In this document: piece after piece, positions 17,852 through 25,693 of the stretch
How positions within the stretch are numbered: position 1 is the stretch's first letter
How the letters are laid out: every line of letters starts with the position of its first letter
Assembly (NCBI GenBank): GCA_902385255.1
Contig: CABMEV010000007.1
Location: forward strand, 1 to 45,170
Reading direction: 5' to 3'
Length of the DNA stretch: 45,170 nucleotides
From: Candidatus Tiddalikarchaeum anstoanum
Lineage (GTDB): Archaea > Nanobdellota > Nanobdellia > Tiddalikarchaeales > Tiddalikarchaeaceae
The notes under the pieces: model-generated
Told to the model about the DNA's origin: nothing
Databases searched by the model: none
The model's input: only the letters and a program-made list of their open reading frames with translations
Made by a program: the position numbers and the translations under genes

Positions 17852-18763
17852 TTGAAAAAAACAATATTAATATTAATTGCAGTATTATTAATCGCGGGAT
17901 GTACAGGCGGTTCACAACAGACTAATACACGAACAGGTCCAGCTTCAGGAACATTGGAAACCTCTGCCAGTCTTGAAGACAGTTCAATACCTGCAGGTGA
18001 AAGTACGCAGATGGAAGTTACTCTTACAAACATGTTCTCACAGCCTTTAGAGAATATAGACATTAAGGTTGAGCCTACAATAACAGGGCTTTCTTACAAC
18101 GTTAACGGCGCCACAAGCTTGGACAGCAATGATACAAGAAAGTGGGATATAGAGATAATCACACTCCCTGGAATGAACAAAAGAGTATATAATATTTACC
18201 CCGTAATATGCTTCGATTATGCAGAAGAGTATAAAGGATTTTTCACAATATCAAACGGCAGCGCGCCAACATCAGAACTTGACACATCACTTTCAGAAAA
18301 TGGACCAATAGATATAAATGTCGAAGGGCTAAGCTCATTCAACGCGAGGAACACTGAAAAATTAGATGTGAAAGTTCTTTACGCATTCAACTCTAATATG
18401 GTCGGCGGAACAGGGCTTTACACTGACGAGTCAGAATTAAAATTCACTTCAGGATACTTCAAACTTGATGCGTTGAATAATAAACTGAAGCTGACAACGC
18501 TGGAAGGCGGAAGCCAGAACTATTTCAATAAAGATTCAACAAATACTTGTCCAGTGCAGGCCGGAGGCGACGACTTCGGATTCGGATTATGCCACTTTAC
18601 AAGCCAGCCAAACTATGACGCATCCAAACAATTCGACTTTGACATAATTCCTTCAGGAACATTATCAGGAGAATCTGAATCCTCCTTCGTAACAGGAGTA
18701 ACATACAGGTTCTGTTACAAAGCTACAGACAGTACAGCTCTTACAATAACGGAGGCAAGCTGA
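17852..18763 (+). CDS. Surface lipoprotein (303 aa), shared two-module architecture
   Basis: Starts at TTG, supported by GGAGGATATGAT about 10 bases upstream, which matches the archaeal Shine-Dalgarno. The lipobox is LIAGC with Cys17. Module A (about 35-145) has SIPAGESTQMEVTLTNM followed by LENIDIKVEP and ends with VICFDYAEEYKGFF. Module B starts at GPIDINVEGLSS (about 150) and ends with VTYRFCYKATD. These correspond to the modules in the two preceding genes and the next one. No enzymatic motif is seen. It lies 35 bases after the previous gene. Confidence 0.75.
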   Translation: MKKTILILIAVLLIAGCTGGSQQTNTRTGPASGTLETSASLEDSSIPAGESTQMEVTLTNMFSQPLENIDIKVEPTITGLSYNVNGATSLDSNDTRKWDIEIITLPGMNKRVYNIYPVICFDYAEEYKGFFTISNGSAPTSELDTSLSENGPIDINVEGLSSFNARNTEKLDVKVLYAFNSNMVGGTGLYTDESELKFTSGYFKLDALNNKLKLTTLEGGSQNYFNKDSTNTCPVQAGGDDFGFGLCHFTSQPNYDASKQFDFDIIPSGTLSGESESSFVTGVTYRFCYKATDSTALTITEAS

Positions 18764-18768
18764 AAAAT

Positions 18769-19857
18769 TTGAAAAACGCAATTTTATATGCATTATTCAT
18801 ATTATTAGTAGCAGGCTGCACCCAGCAGATGCAGGCTTACTCTGTGCAGGGTGTGTACCAGTCTGCTAAGACTGATTATAATCTTGACGTCTTAGTAACT
18901 GATGAATTAAAATTAAGGACTAACACTTTATTCAGCGGTGAGATGACCAGGCTCACCCTAAATGTGCTAAACTTGGCAGATGTACCTTTTGTTAACGTCA
19001 GAGCTATAGTTATTAATGCCGATGACCTGCATCCAACAACAGATAATCCAGTATTTGATTTAATAGAGCCGAACAATAGTGAAACATTCCAGTGGGACTT
19101 GACAGCTCCAAGACTAGGCATTGGTGAGACGCTTTACTTAAATAATATAAAAGTCAGAACTTATTATGAAACATACGCGGAAGCCAGTAAAGTAATACTT
19201 TTGAAAAAACCAGGAGACAGGACTTACGAGTCAACATATTCATTCTCGTCAGCCAGTCCTATAGTATTATCTTTCTCAACGAGTTACGAGACTGTTACAA
19301 CAATCAATAACAATATTAAGAATTTCACGATAAACATGATATATTTCAACAATTACAGCGGGATAATAGACTATTATGATAACAGCAACATAACTGATAA
19401 TTACGTTAGGTGGATTGTTTTAGGCGCGGATAAGAAATTAACATTCTACAATATACAGGATTCTAATACACCTTGGCATGACATTTCAAGCATGTATAAT
19501 ATTTGGAAATCAGATTTCGGACAAGCACTAGCTGATGAGAATATTGCAAAACTAGGATTAGCAGCCAGCGACTTGGAATTGAAAAATTATTACTTATTAA
19601 AGTATGAAACCATAGCAGGCAGCGGAATCGGAGGCTGTGGAGTTACAGGATTAACACCTGAACTTAGCAATATGTACTCAGAACAGAGAAGAGTGTTATG
19701 GATGACGAGGGGTACGACTAAAATTAATGTTTTAAGATTCGGTGCGCCTACTGTTGAAGATCTTACAGAAGTGCAGGTAGATGCCAGGATGAGTTATGGT
19801 TACTCGCAGGACTTTGGCGGACAAGACTTTGGAGCAGTAATATACGGATTAGGGTAG
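18769..19857 (+). CDS. Surface lipoprotein (362 aa), last gene of the envelope operon
   Basis: Starts at TTG five bases after the preceding stop; GGAGG inside the end of the previous gene lies 13 bases upstream. Lipobox LVAGC gives Cys17, the same position as in the other two lipoproteins. Module A (about 40-145) contains SGEMTRLTLNVLNL and ends with IKVRTYYETYAEASK. Module B begins SASPIVLSFSTSY (about 160) and ends VQVDARMSYGYS. The C-terminus is Gly-rich (FGGQDFGAVIYGLG). It stops at TAG directly before an A/T-rich palindrome that probably terminates the operon. Function unknown. Confidence 0.75.
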   Translation: MKNAILYALFILLVAGCTQQMQAYSVQGVYQSAKTDYNLDVLVTDELKLRTNTLFSGEMTRLTLNVLNLADVPFVNVRAIVINADDLHPTTDNPVFDLIEPNNSETFQWDLTAPRLGIGETLYLNNIKVRTYYETYAEASKVILLKKPGDRTYESTYSFSSASPIVLSFSTSYETVTTINNNIKNFTINMIYFNNYSGIIDYYDNSNITDNYVRWIVLGADKKLTFYNIQDSNTPWHDISSMYNIWKSDFGQALADENIAKLGLAASDLELKNYYLLKYETIAGSGIGGCGVTGLTPELSNMYSEQRRVLWMTRGTTKINVLRFGAPTVEDLTEVQVDARMSYGYSQDFGGQDFGAVIYGLG

Positions 19858-19862
19858 ATTAC

Positions 19863-19880
19863 TTTTTTTAAAAAAAATTT
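19863..19880. terminator. Bidirectional T/A-tract terminator
   Basis: A T7 run followed by an A8 run and TTT forms an A/T palindrome between the convergent lipoprotein and PAC2 genes, offering a T-tract to both strands. Confidence 0.5.
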
Positions 19881-19895
19881 ATGAGTTTTAGAAAC

Positions 19896-20654
19896 TTATC
19901 CTATATAGTTTCCTCTCTCTTCTGTACTTACTTTTTCTGCTTCTTTTGTTATCTCGCGAATCTGTTCGTTAATCTTTTTAATCTCATTATTCAGGTCTGC
20001 GAAGTCTAATTTAATGTTCAGATAATTGTTTAAGAATTGGAGTACGAATTTGCTTTCCTTAATGCCTATGTGCTGCGGGTGCGCCCAGGTCGAAGCGAGT
20101 ATCCCGAAAGCTGAAAGGTTATATTTTTTTGCAAAGCCAAGTATTAGTCCAGCGCTTCCGACTATTAATGCTACACTTTTTGGACCGTCGAATAATAATT
20201 CCTTATACTGCTTGAGTTTTTTCTGGACTTTAACATCAGCTGTTGCTATATGGAGTGTAATCTTGTTAGGCAGGTCTTTAAGTCCAATCCCTGCTATTGT
20301 GATTATCTCCTTAACGCCCTCTTTCTTCAGGAAAGACACTAAGTTCTCGGAGAATTCGTAACTATGAATTTGTTCTTTAGGCTGGTAATTGCTCAATAAT
20401 AATATTATTTTTTGCCCTTTTACCTCCTTTAAGTATAATTGGAATGACGGCAGGCTTACAGTGCAGTCCTTATTGACCAAGACTATATTAGGTAAGTATG
20501 GCGAGTAGATATTGCATACGAGTTCTGCCTTAAGCTTTGTCTTGATATAATCAACGCATATGTGTGATATGTTTCCAATTCCGGGAACTCCTTTTATTAC
20601 CGTTCCCCTTTTCAGGCTTTTCTTCTTCACCCATTCGATTTCGAAGCTTTTCAT
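19896..20654 (-). CDS. PAC2-family protein (archaeal proteasome-assembly-chaperone homologue)
   Basis: The 252-aa protein has the PAC2 family pattern: GVPGIGNISHICVDYI near residues 23-38, a NIVLV strand, LLLSNYQPKE, the IAGIGLKDLP turn and the later GLILGFAKKY/ASTWAHPQ region. The last 40 residues form a charged coiled coil. In archaea this gene often lies beside nop10 and aIF2-alpha, as here, but its exact role (proteasome-assembly-like chaperone) is not established from sequence. The start overlaps the nop10 stop as ATGA. Confidence 0.85.
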   Translation of the reverse strand: MKSFEIEWVKKKSLKRGTVIKGVPGIGNISHICVDYIKTKLKAELVCNIYSPYLPNIVLVNKDCTVSLPSFQLYLKEVKGQKIILLLSNYQPKEQIHSYEFSENLVSFLKKEGVKEIITIAGIGLKDLPNKITLHIATADVKVQKKLKQYKELLFDGPKSVALIVGSAGLILGFAKKYNLSAFGILASTWAHPQHIGIKESKFVLQFLNNYLNIKLDFADLNNEIKKINEQIREITKEAEKVSTEERGNYIG

Positions 20655-20803
20655 AATTGTCCTTTCACCTTTAATCGCTGCAAGGCATAGTTCTTGTCAG
20701 GATTGAACTTGCCAGGTTTCTTGTTAATTGTTGGCTTACCGCACTTGATGCACGTATCATTCAGTGTGTATTCTTTGCAATTGTCACAATATTTTAATGT
20801 CAT
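20651..20803 (-). CDS. nop10: H/ACA RNP protein Nop10
   Basis: This 50-aa protein is a core component of archaeal H/ACA ribonucleoproteins, which guide rRNA pseudouridylation with Cbf5, Gar1 and L7Ae. It has the four-Cys zinc ribbon (C6, C9, C18, C21: KYCDNCKEYTL then CIKCG), the conserved linker PGKFNPDKNYALQR and a basic tail. It overlaps the aIF2-alpha gene by 20 bases at its start and the PAC2 start by four bases at its end, which supports a single translationally coupled unit. Confidence 0.95.
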   Translation of the reverse strand: MTLKYCDNCKEYTLNDTCIKCGKPTINKKPGKFNPDKNYALQRLKVKGQL

Positions 20804-21563
20804 ATTTAACAGCTAAGTTTTTCATTAATGATAATACTCTGTTAAAGTAAGAATCTAATTCTTTGTAATCCTTACTGTTTATACTAACAAGGTATTCCGG
20901 AGCGTCGATGTATTTTATCTGGAAAGAGTTATCATCCTCTTTTGATTTCTTAATGAGTTCAATTATGAACGTTTTAATGTTGTCAACACCTAACGGGCCA
21001 ATAGCCATGAATTTAACTCTTTTGTTAACATTCACCCTGTTCTTCTGGAGTAATGCGTTGAACGCTTCAATTAAGTGCTCTTTGAACGTTTTAGGCAATG
21101 ATAATTCGTCTATTATCTTAGTATCTTCAGTGAAAGCTTCAAAGAATCCCTGCAATGAGCCATACTTTTCAACTATGTTAAAACCGTCTTTTTTGTAAAA
21201 ATCTTCAAGCTTAATCTTGCTTAAATGGCATGCGTGCTCTATTACTTTTTCAATCCTGTTCTCATTCTGGGAAGCATCTTTCTTCTTCTTGGCATCCCCT
21301 GCTGACACTCTTTTAATGCTTAAATCTATGAATCCTTTCTGCTCATCTACATTTTCAATCCTGCACACAACTTGTTTGTCTACACTCAGTACGTCAGAGA
21401 TATCCCTAGTCCATTTAGAGCTAACCTCGCTTATATGAATCATCCCTTCAAGATTATCATACTCTATCAGCTGTGCGAACGCGCTGTGAGGCAGAATCTT
21501 CTTAATCTTGCAAAGGACTATGTCTCCTTTAGCAGGTAAACCGCTTAATTTATAGAATACCAT
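20784..21563 (-). CDS. Translation initiation factor aIF2 subunit alpha
   Basis: aIF2-alpha is the RNA-binding subunit of the heterotrimer that brings initiator tRNA to the small ribosomal subunit. The 259-aa protein has an N-terminal S1/OB domain (about 8-84: GDIVLCKIKKI, GMIHISEVSSKWT, VDLSIKRVS-like end as FIDLSIKRVS), a helical middle domain (about 90-175), and a C-terminal alpha/beta domain (about 178-259, VKFMAIGPLGVDNIK). The length is normal. Its ATG overlaps the S27e stop by one base (TAATG). Confidence 0.95.
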   Translation of the reverse strand: MVFYKLSGLPAKGDIVLCKIKKILPHSAFAQLIEYDNLEGMIHISEVSSKWTRDISDVLSVDKQVVCRIENVDEQKGFIDLSIKRVSAGDAKKKKDASQNENRIEKVIEHACHLSKIKLEDFYKKDGFNIVEKYGSLQGFFEAFTEDTKIIDELSLPKTFKEHLIEAFNALLQKNRVNVNKRVKFMAIGPLGVDNIKTFIIELIKKSKEDDNSFQIKYIDAPEYLVSINSKDYKELDSYFNRVLSLMKNLAVKYDIKIL

Positions 21564-21742
21564 TATTCAAGAACTTCCACAACTTTTGCAACAATCTTTG
21601 ATTTCCCGCCACTGCACTCTGCTAATGGCTCGTTGCAAACCAAGCATTTCACACTTGTGGATGCGTTGCTGAAAATTATCTGTTCATTCTTGCATTTTGC
21701 GCATTTAACTTTTACAAATACTGAACGCATTTTTTGCTTCAT
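21563..21742 (-). CDS. rps27e: 30S ribosomal protein S27e
   Basis: A 59-aa zinc-ribbon ribosomal protein. Cysteines at 14, 17, 33 and 36 (KCAKCKNEQIIFSNAST, then VKCLVCNEPL) and the tail GGKSKIVAKVVEVLE are typical. Its start overlaps the L44e stop as ATGA and its stop overlaps the aIF2-alpha start, the usual archaeal order L44e-S27e-aIF2-alpha. An alternative internal Met at residue 5 would remove four residues; the overlap favours the first. Confidence 0.95.
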   Translation of the reverse strand: MKQKMRSVFVKVKCAKCKNEQIIFSNASTSVKCLVCNEPLAECSGGKSKIVAKVVEVLE

Positions 21743-22056
21743 TCTTTTCCACCTATACTGACTATTTCAAATTTTTTAGCTCTTACTGAATTCTTGTAAA
21801 CATTCTTCTTCTTGCACTCTTTACACTCGAATCTGATGTCAGGCCTCTTGCTGGTCTTGATTCGGTGCCTGCTTGAGTTCTCTATCTTAGGCCTTGGGAA
21901 TCCGCCGTATCCATGAATTCCACCTCTGCGTTCATGTCGTCTACCTCCCTTAGTTGTAGTGCTTCTTAAAGCACCAGTCTTATGTTGAGTGACTCTTTGT
22001 AAAGTATGTTTTTTACAGTGTGGACAGTATCTTTTTACTTCTTTTGGAATTTTCAT
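21739..22056 (-). CDS. rpl44e: 50S ribosomal protein L44e
   Basis: The 105-aa sequence carries the L44e hallmarks: MKIPKEVKRYCPHCKKHT with a first Cys pair, the basic glycine-rich loop KGGRRHERRGGIHGYGGFP, and a second Cys pair FECKECKKKN, which form the zinc site near the ribosomal E site. It overlaps the GINS gene by four bases (ATGA) and the S27e gene by four bases. Confidence 0.96.
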   Translation of the reverse strand: MKIPKEVKRYCPHCKKHTLQRVTQHKTGALRSTTTKGGRRHERRGGIHGYGGFPRPKIENSSRHRIKTSKRPDIRFECKECKKKNVYKNSVRAKKFEIVSIGGKE

Positions 22057-22676
22057 CTTATCTCTTCAGCCTTTTTTTGTTTCACGAGTATCTCGCCGAC
22101 TTTTTTAGGTATGAATACTACATCCTCCCTCTTTAAAGGCCCGACTGTAGTATTATCCTCGCATAATAACGTCGGCATATCAGATAATACTCTCACTAAT
22201 ATTTTATTTGAAGAAGCTTCTTCTCTTTTAAAAACTTTTTCCTCGCTAATATTCTCTAAAACAGGTTTGTTATTCCTAACTATATTGTACACGCAGCCAA
22301 GCGTGTACTTTGAGAATAGTTCTACAAGGGTGTTAAATAACTGTTTTTCAAACGCCAGCATGTTGCTGGTATCCTTTATCTTAATGTCTGTTTTGGCTGT
22401 TTGGAATGCCTGTTCTATAATCTTCCTCTGCCTTAATTCAAATATGTCCACTATGCTTTTTCTTGCATTTTTAAGCTCATAATCAACGCGGGAATACATA
22501 TCCTGGCTGAATAAGTTATCAGAACCTTTGTTCTTTTCAAGGAGGCCCTGCTTCTCGCTAAGGTAAGACTGCAATTGTTCGATAACATTCTCAGGGAGTC
22601 TTGTAATCACTGTCTGCGTACGCTCCTCTCTCTGAACTTCCCTAATCTTGTTATAAGTAATTATTTCAGCCCCCAT
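22053..22676 (-). CDS. GINS complex subunit (archaeal Gins15/51)
   Basis: GINS joins MCM and Cdc45/GAN in the archaeal replicative helicase and contacts primase. The 207-aa protein has the helical A domain first (YNKIREVQREERTQT, LPENVIEQLQSYL, the RQRKIIEQAF helix near 82-92) and the small B domain last (about 155-207: ILVRVLSDMPTLLCED, VGPLKREDVVFIPKK). This A-then-B order is that of the Gins15 (Sld5/Psf1-like) type. The gene lies 70 bases downstream of priS, on the same strand, and starts the overlapping L44e-S27e-aIF2-alpha-nop10-PAC2 chain. Confidence 0.88.
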   Translation of the reverse strand: MGAEIITYNKIREVQREERTQTVITRLPENVIEQLQSYLSEKQGLLEKNKGSDNLFSQDMYSRVDYELKNARKSIVDIFELRQRKIIEQAFQTAKTDIKIKDTSNMLAFEKQLFNTLVELFSKYTLGCVYNIVRNNKPVLENISEEKVFKREEASSNKILVRVLSDMPTLLCEDNTTVGPLKREDVVFIPKKVGEILVKQKKAEEIR

Positions 22677-22746
22677 AACTAAAGACTTATACTTACCCCC
22701 TTTGTAATTCTAGAAGAAGTACGAACTTTTTAATACTTTTCACTAA

Positions 22747-24054
22747 CTACTTTTTCTTAATATTTTTCTCTTGAAGCCATTTTTTATAACTATAATTCAA
22801 TGGGTTCTTTATGTTTTCGCAAATATTGTCTTTTTTGCAGACCCGGATATCCGTGTAATACATTGAAGCGTTGCAGTTTGGAGGCAGGTAGGAATTAGTC
22901 TTCTTCGCCCATGTTATCTGGGATTTGATGTATGAATCCTTTAACGGCTCCTTATTTTTCAAATTCCATGCCTTCGTAATATCATCAATTTCCTCAAAAG
23001 AATACTTCGCACTTCTCAGATAATTAATAAGTACGAATAATCCCCTCTTCTTGCCGTCCTCCATTCCAAGCAGTATGTTCTTGATGCAGGGAGGAAATTG
23101 CTCGGGTGGAACTTTATAGCCTTCAACGTTGCCAGTAAACTTCCTTCCAGTCTTCTTATTAATATCATCCTGCTGAGGTAATAATACTTTCTTATTATAC
23201 CAGTCGAAGGATTGGATGAGAAGCTCTGCCGCTTCATTCCTCTTTGACAATGAAGAGTCCAGGTATTTATACGTGAAACCTGCCTTTTCTATGCCTGCAT
23301 TTTCAGGATTGAAATCTGACAATTCTTTCCTGAGTATTGGCAAAGATACCCTGCCGCTTTTTTCATTAATGCTGTAAGGCATTCGAAATAAGTGCCTTGG
23401 TGATAGTGCAATAGTGTCAATCTCAAGAAGCGTGTAAGGGTTCAGGTTATTATTCTCCATTAAGTCTTTAACATTCTTGTCTAACTTTTTGGCCATTGAT
23501 TCTATCTGCTCTATTTCTAACAAGTTATTCGCGAGTTTATCCTTTATCATTTCGCGAAGGTATAGTGCAATCCTCTGCGAGGCGATTGGAAAGAGTGTTG
23601 AAGTCTTTACGCCGTCCACTTCTTCAGGGAATGCTGAGAAGGGGATTCCTATGTGAAACCCGGTGCCTCCACTGTATTTTAATGAATAATTATGGATGTT
23701 ATGATACTCTAATGCTTTGCAAAGGAGGTCTGCGCAGACTTTGGCGTAGTCTAATTGTTTAGTGTCAATATCAAGTATTAAATCCCATCCGAGTCTGAGT
23801 TCGTCCATTTCAATCTTTGAACTAACCTGGTTAAGGCTGAGTGGATTCCTCCATAATTCCTCGCTTATATGAAAACTGATAGCTCCGTTTCTTATACTGT
23901 CTAATAAGTCATTCTTGTACAATAATACGGCAGGACGAACGCCAAAACTTCCATTTGCAAACCTTGGCACTACTTCCCTGTTTGGGCAGATTCGCATGAT
24001 TTCATTAATAATCTCATCCTGATTGTAATATTTTAATAAGTCACTCGTTTTCAT
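22747..24054 (-). CDS. priS: Single-chain DNA primase: PriS catalytic domain fused to a PriL-type Fe-S region
   Basis: Catalytic Asp pair D95-I-D97, SGGTGFH at 128-134 and the third Asp D213 followed by SPRHLFRMPYS show an active archaeo-eukaryotic primase core. The C-terminal 115 residues resemble the Fe-S domain of PriL: Cys at 323 (FPPCIKNIL), 394, 406 and 412 (PPNCNAS, RVCKKDNICEN), ending NPLNYSYKKW. No separate priL is seen in the window. Monomeric fusions of this kind are known from Nanoarchaeum equitans and related DPANN, so the architecture supports that placement. The 435-aa protein ends in TAG, and GINS follows. Confidence 0.92.
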   Translation of the reverse strand: MKTSDLLKYYNQDEIINEIMRICPNREVVPRFANGSFGVRPAVLLYKNDLLDSIRNGAISFHISEELWRNPLSLNQVSSKIEMDELRLGWDLILDIDTKQLDYAKVCADLLCKALEYHNIHNYSLKYSGGTGFHIGIPFSAFPEEVDGVKTSTLFPIASQRIALYLREMIKDKLANNLLEIEQIESMAKKLDKNVKDLMENNNLNPYTLLEIDTIALSPRHLFRMPYSINEKSGRVSLPILRKELSDFNPENAGIEKAGFTYKYLDSSLSKRNEAAELLIQSFDWYNKKVLLPQQDDINKKTGRKFTGNVEGYKVPPEQFPPCIKNILLGMEDGKKRGLFVLINYLRSAKYSFEEIDDITKAWNLKNKEPLKDSYIKSQITWAKKTNSYLPPNCNASMYYTDIRVCKKDNICENIKNPLNYSYKKWLQEKNIKKK

Positions 24055-24351
24055 GCTAGTTTCAATTAATTTCTATAGATTACTTCTTAGTTTTAATAAA
24101 TTCCTACTTAATGATTGGTATGCAAAGATAGGTTGCGTTTTCTGCCATTTCAAATAGTAACTAATATAAGGACATAAATTCCTAATATTATTTGCTCGAT
24201 GAGGAAGTTATCCCTTACTGAAACTAGATGCAAAAAATGTAGTGAATATTATACCTTGGTATTCTGAGAGCAATTATTTCGTTTTTAACTACTAAATAGT
24301 CGTAATAAGAGCGATACTTTTTTAAATGGTAAAATTCCTTTTTAACCAGTT
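24055..24351. other. Intergenic region: HIT gene promoter and a 22-codon Cys-pair peptide frame
   Basis: TTTTTTAAATGG at about 24318-24329 is a good TATA box 25-30 bases before the HIT-like gene at 24352. In the middle, 24199-24267 is a 22-codon frame whose product contains TRCKKCSEYYT, a zinc-ribbon-like knuckle; it may be a remnant or chance. The divergent priS starts at 24054. Nothing else convincing is seen. Confidence 0.4.
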
Positions 24352-24978
24352 ATGGTTGAAAAACAAATCAACAGCGAAACAGAGCCTAAATGCTTATTCT
24401 GCGAGATAATAAAAGGCACAATTCCAGCGCTTAAAATATACGAAAACGAAGGCGCAATAGGTGTTCTAAACATTAAACCTGCAAATAAAGGACAAGTACT
24501 AATCATACCAAAACAGCATCACTTATTCCTGCAAACAGTACCTGACGACATAGTATTCAGTATTATGAATGCCATAAAAGCAGTTACAACAATTCTTTCA
24601 CAAGTCCTCCAGTGCCCGGGAATAACAGTAATGTACAACATGGGCAGCAGTGCGGGACAAAAAATAGGGCACGTAAGCTTTGACATAATACCAAGATACG
24701 CAGGCGACGCTGTAAAAATAGAAGTTCCGGAAACTCAAGTTAAAGAGAATGACTTAATAGACATGCAGAGAATGATAGTGAAAGCATTCCAGGAGTCAAC
24801 AATAAAATTATTGAAGGCTATAAAGAGCGGAGAGATAAAAGTATCAGACGACGTGAAAGCACAGGCAGAAAAGACTTTAGAAATGCTCGAGAAACAAAAA
24901 CCTCCAAAGAACCCCTTAAAGTCAGACAAGAACATAGACATGATGAAACTTGAAGAAGAATTAGGCAAGATTAATTAA
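24352..24978 (+). CDS. HIT-domain protein with a degenerate active site
   Basis: The 208-aa protein has the HIT fold: the CLFCEIIKG zinc pair (C14, C17), PANKGQVLIIPKQHH (44-57) and AGQKIGHVSFDIIPR (101-115). In a normal HIT hydrolase the last segment reads H-x-H-x-H; here it is H107-V-S109-F-D111, so the central His nucleophile is Ser and the third His is Asp. Nucleotide hydrolysis by the usual mechanism should be lost, while nucleotide binding may remain. Residues 125-208 add a helical, charged extension. A TATA box about 28 bases upstream supports the start. Confidence 0.85.
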   Translation: MVEKQINSETEPKCLFCEIIKGTIPALKIYENEGAIGVLNIKPANKGQVLIIPKQHHLFLQTVPDDIVFSIMNAIKAVTTILSQVLQCPGITVMYNMGSSAGQKIGHVSFDIIPRYAGDAVKIEVPETQVKENDLIDMQRMIVKAFQESTIKLLKAIKSGEIKVSDDVKAQAEKTLEMLEKQKPPKNPLKSDKNIDMMKLEEELGKIN

Positions 24979-24984
24979 GAAATA

Positions 24985-24993
24985 TTTATAAAT
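24985..24993 (+). promoter_or_regulatory. TATA box of the gene at 25018
   Basis: TTTATAAAT, 25-33 bases before the ATG, the spacing of a leaderless archaeal transcript. Confidence 0.55.
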
Positions 24994-25017
24994 TCATTTT
25001 TTATTCTACAATCCCTG

Positions 25018-25629
25018 ATGAATATACACGAATTGTATGATTCTATTCTTGAACAAGCAAGCATAATCAGCAAAGTAACAACATCAAGCCATTTACCTAA
25101 ATATATTATTTCATCTATTGAGACAGAATTATTGCTCGGCGGAGTATACGAAGGAAAAACTCCTCCAACTTACCCTTCAGGTTACGGCGAAGAACAAGGA
25201 CTTAGAAAACTTCACCAGCCTGCAAATATCACTTACAAAAATTACGGAATAAGGATAGGCATTACGGAACTCCACCTAACAGAGAAAAACTTAGACAATA
25301 ACATCAAATCCTTAATCATGCTGTACTCGAAAGGATTACAAAAAGAAAATAAGAGCGGTATTGATATGAGCACAACAAATACTTTTGCAGGTTTAGTCTG
25401 CGCACACGAAAACGGAGTAATATCAACAGGGTTAATTAATAATCTATTCTCCATCGTGTTGAGCTTCTACCCAACAAGCAGGGAGAATTTTGGCGGACAG
25501 CCTTACCCCAAGGATAGGGCAGAAGTCGAACACTTATTTTCCGGATTAATCAAGCAAGCAGGAATGCATAATATTCCTGAGTTAAGCTTTATTGGAGACT
25601 TATTCTTTTTAATTAAAGAACTAGTTTAA
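25018..25629 (+). CDS. Unknown soluble protein (203 aa)
   Basis: I do not recognise a family. No signal peptide or membrane helix is seen. There is a Gly/Pro/Tyr-rich segment (YEGKTPPTYPSGYGEEQG, about 44-61), then helices, and a second such segment (YPTSRENFGGQPYPKDR, about 149-165). Its own TATA box lies upstream. It is flanked by the HIT-like gene and an XRE regulator in the same direction, but each seems to have its own promoter. Confidence 0.6.
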   Translation: MNIHELYDSILEQASIISKVTTSSHLPKYIISSIETELLLGGVYEGKTPPTYPSGYGEEQGLRKLHQPANITYKNYGIRIGITELHLTEKNLDNNIKSLIMLYSKGLQKENKSGIDMSTTNTFAGLVCAHENGVISTGLINNLFSIVLSFYPTSRENFGGQPYPKDRAEVEHLFSGLIKQAGMHNIPELSFIGDLFFLIKELV

Positions 25630-25693
25630 ACTTCGACCCTTGACGTATAGACAACATTTTAAATAACTTAGAAAATAAGACTTATTCTACGAT

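Noticed and set aside
24196-24270. C/D box guide RNA (GATGAG and CTGA boxes)
   Set aside because: The spacing between the D' and D boxes is too long and no good C' box is present.
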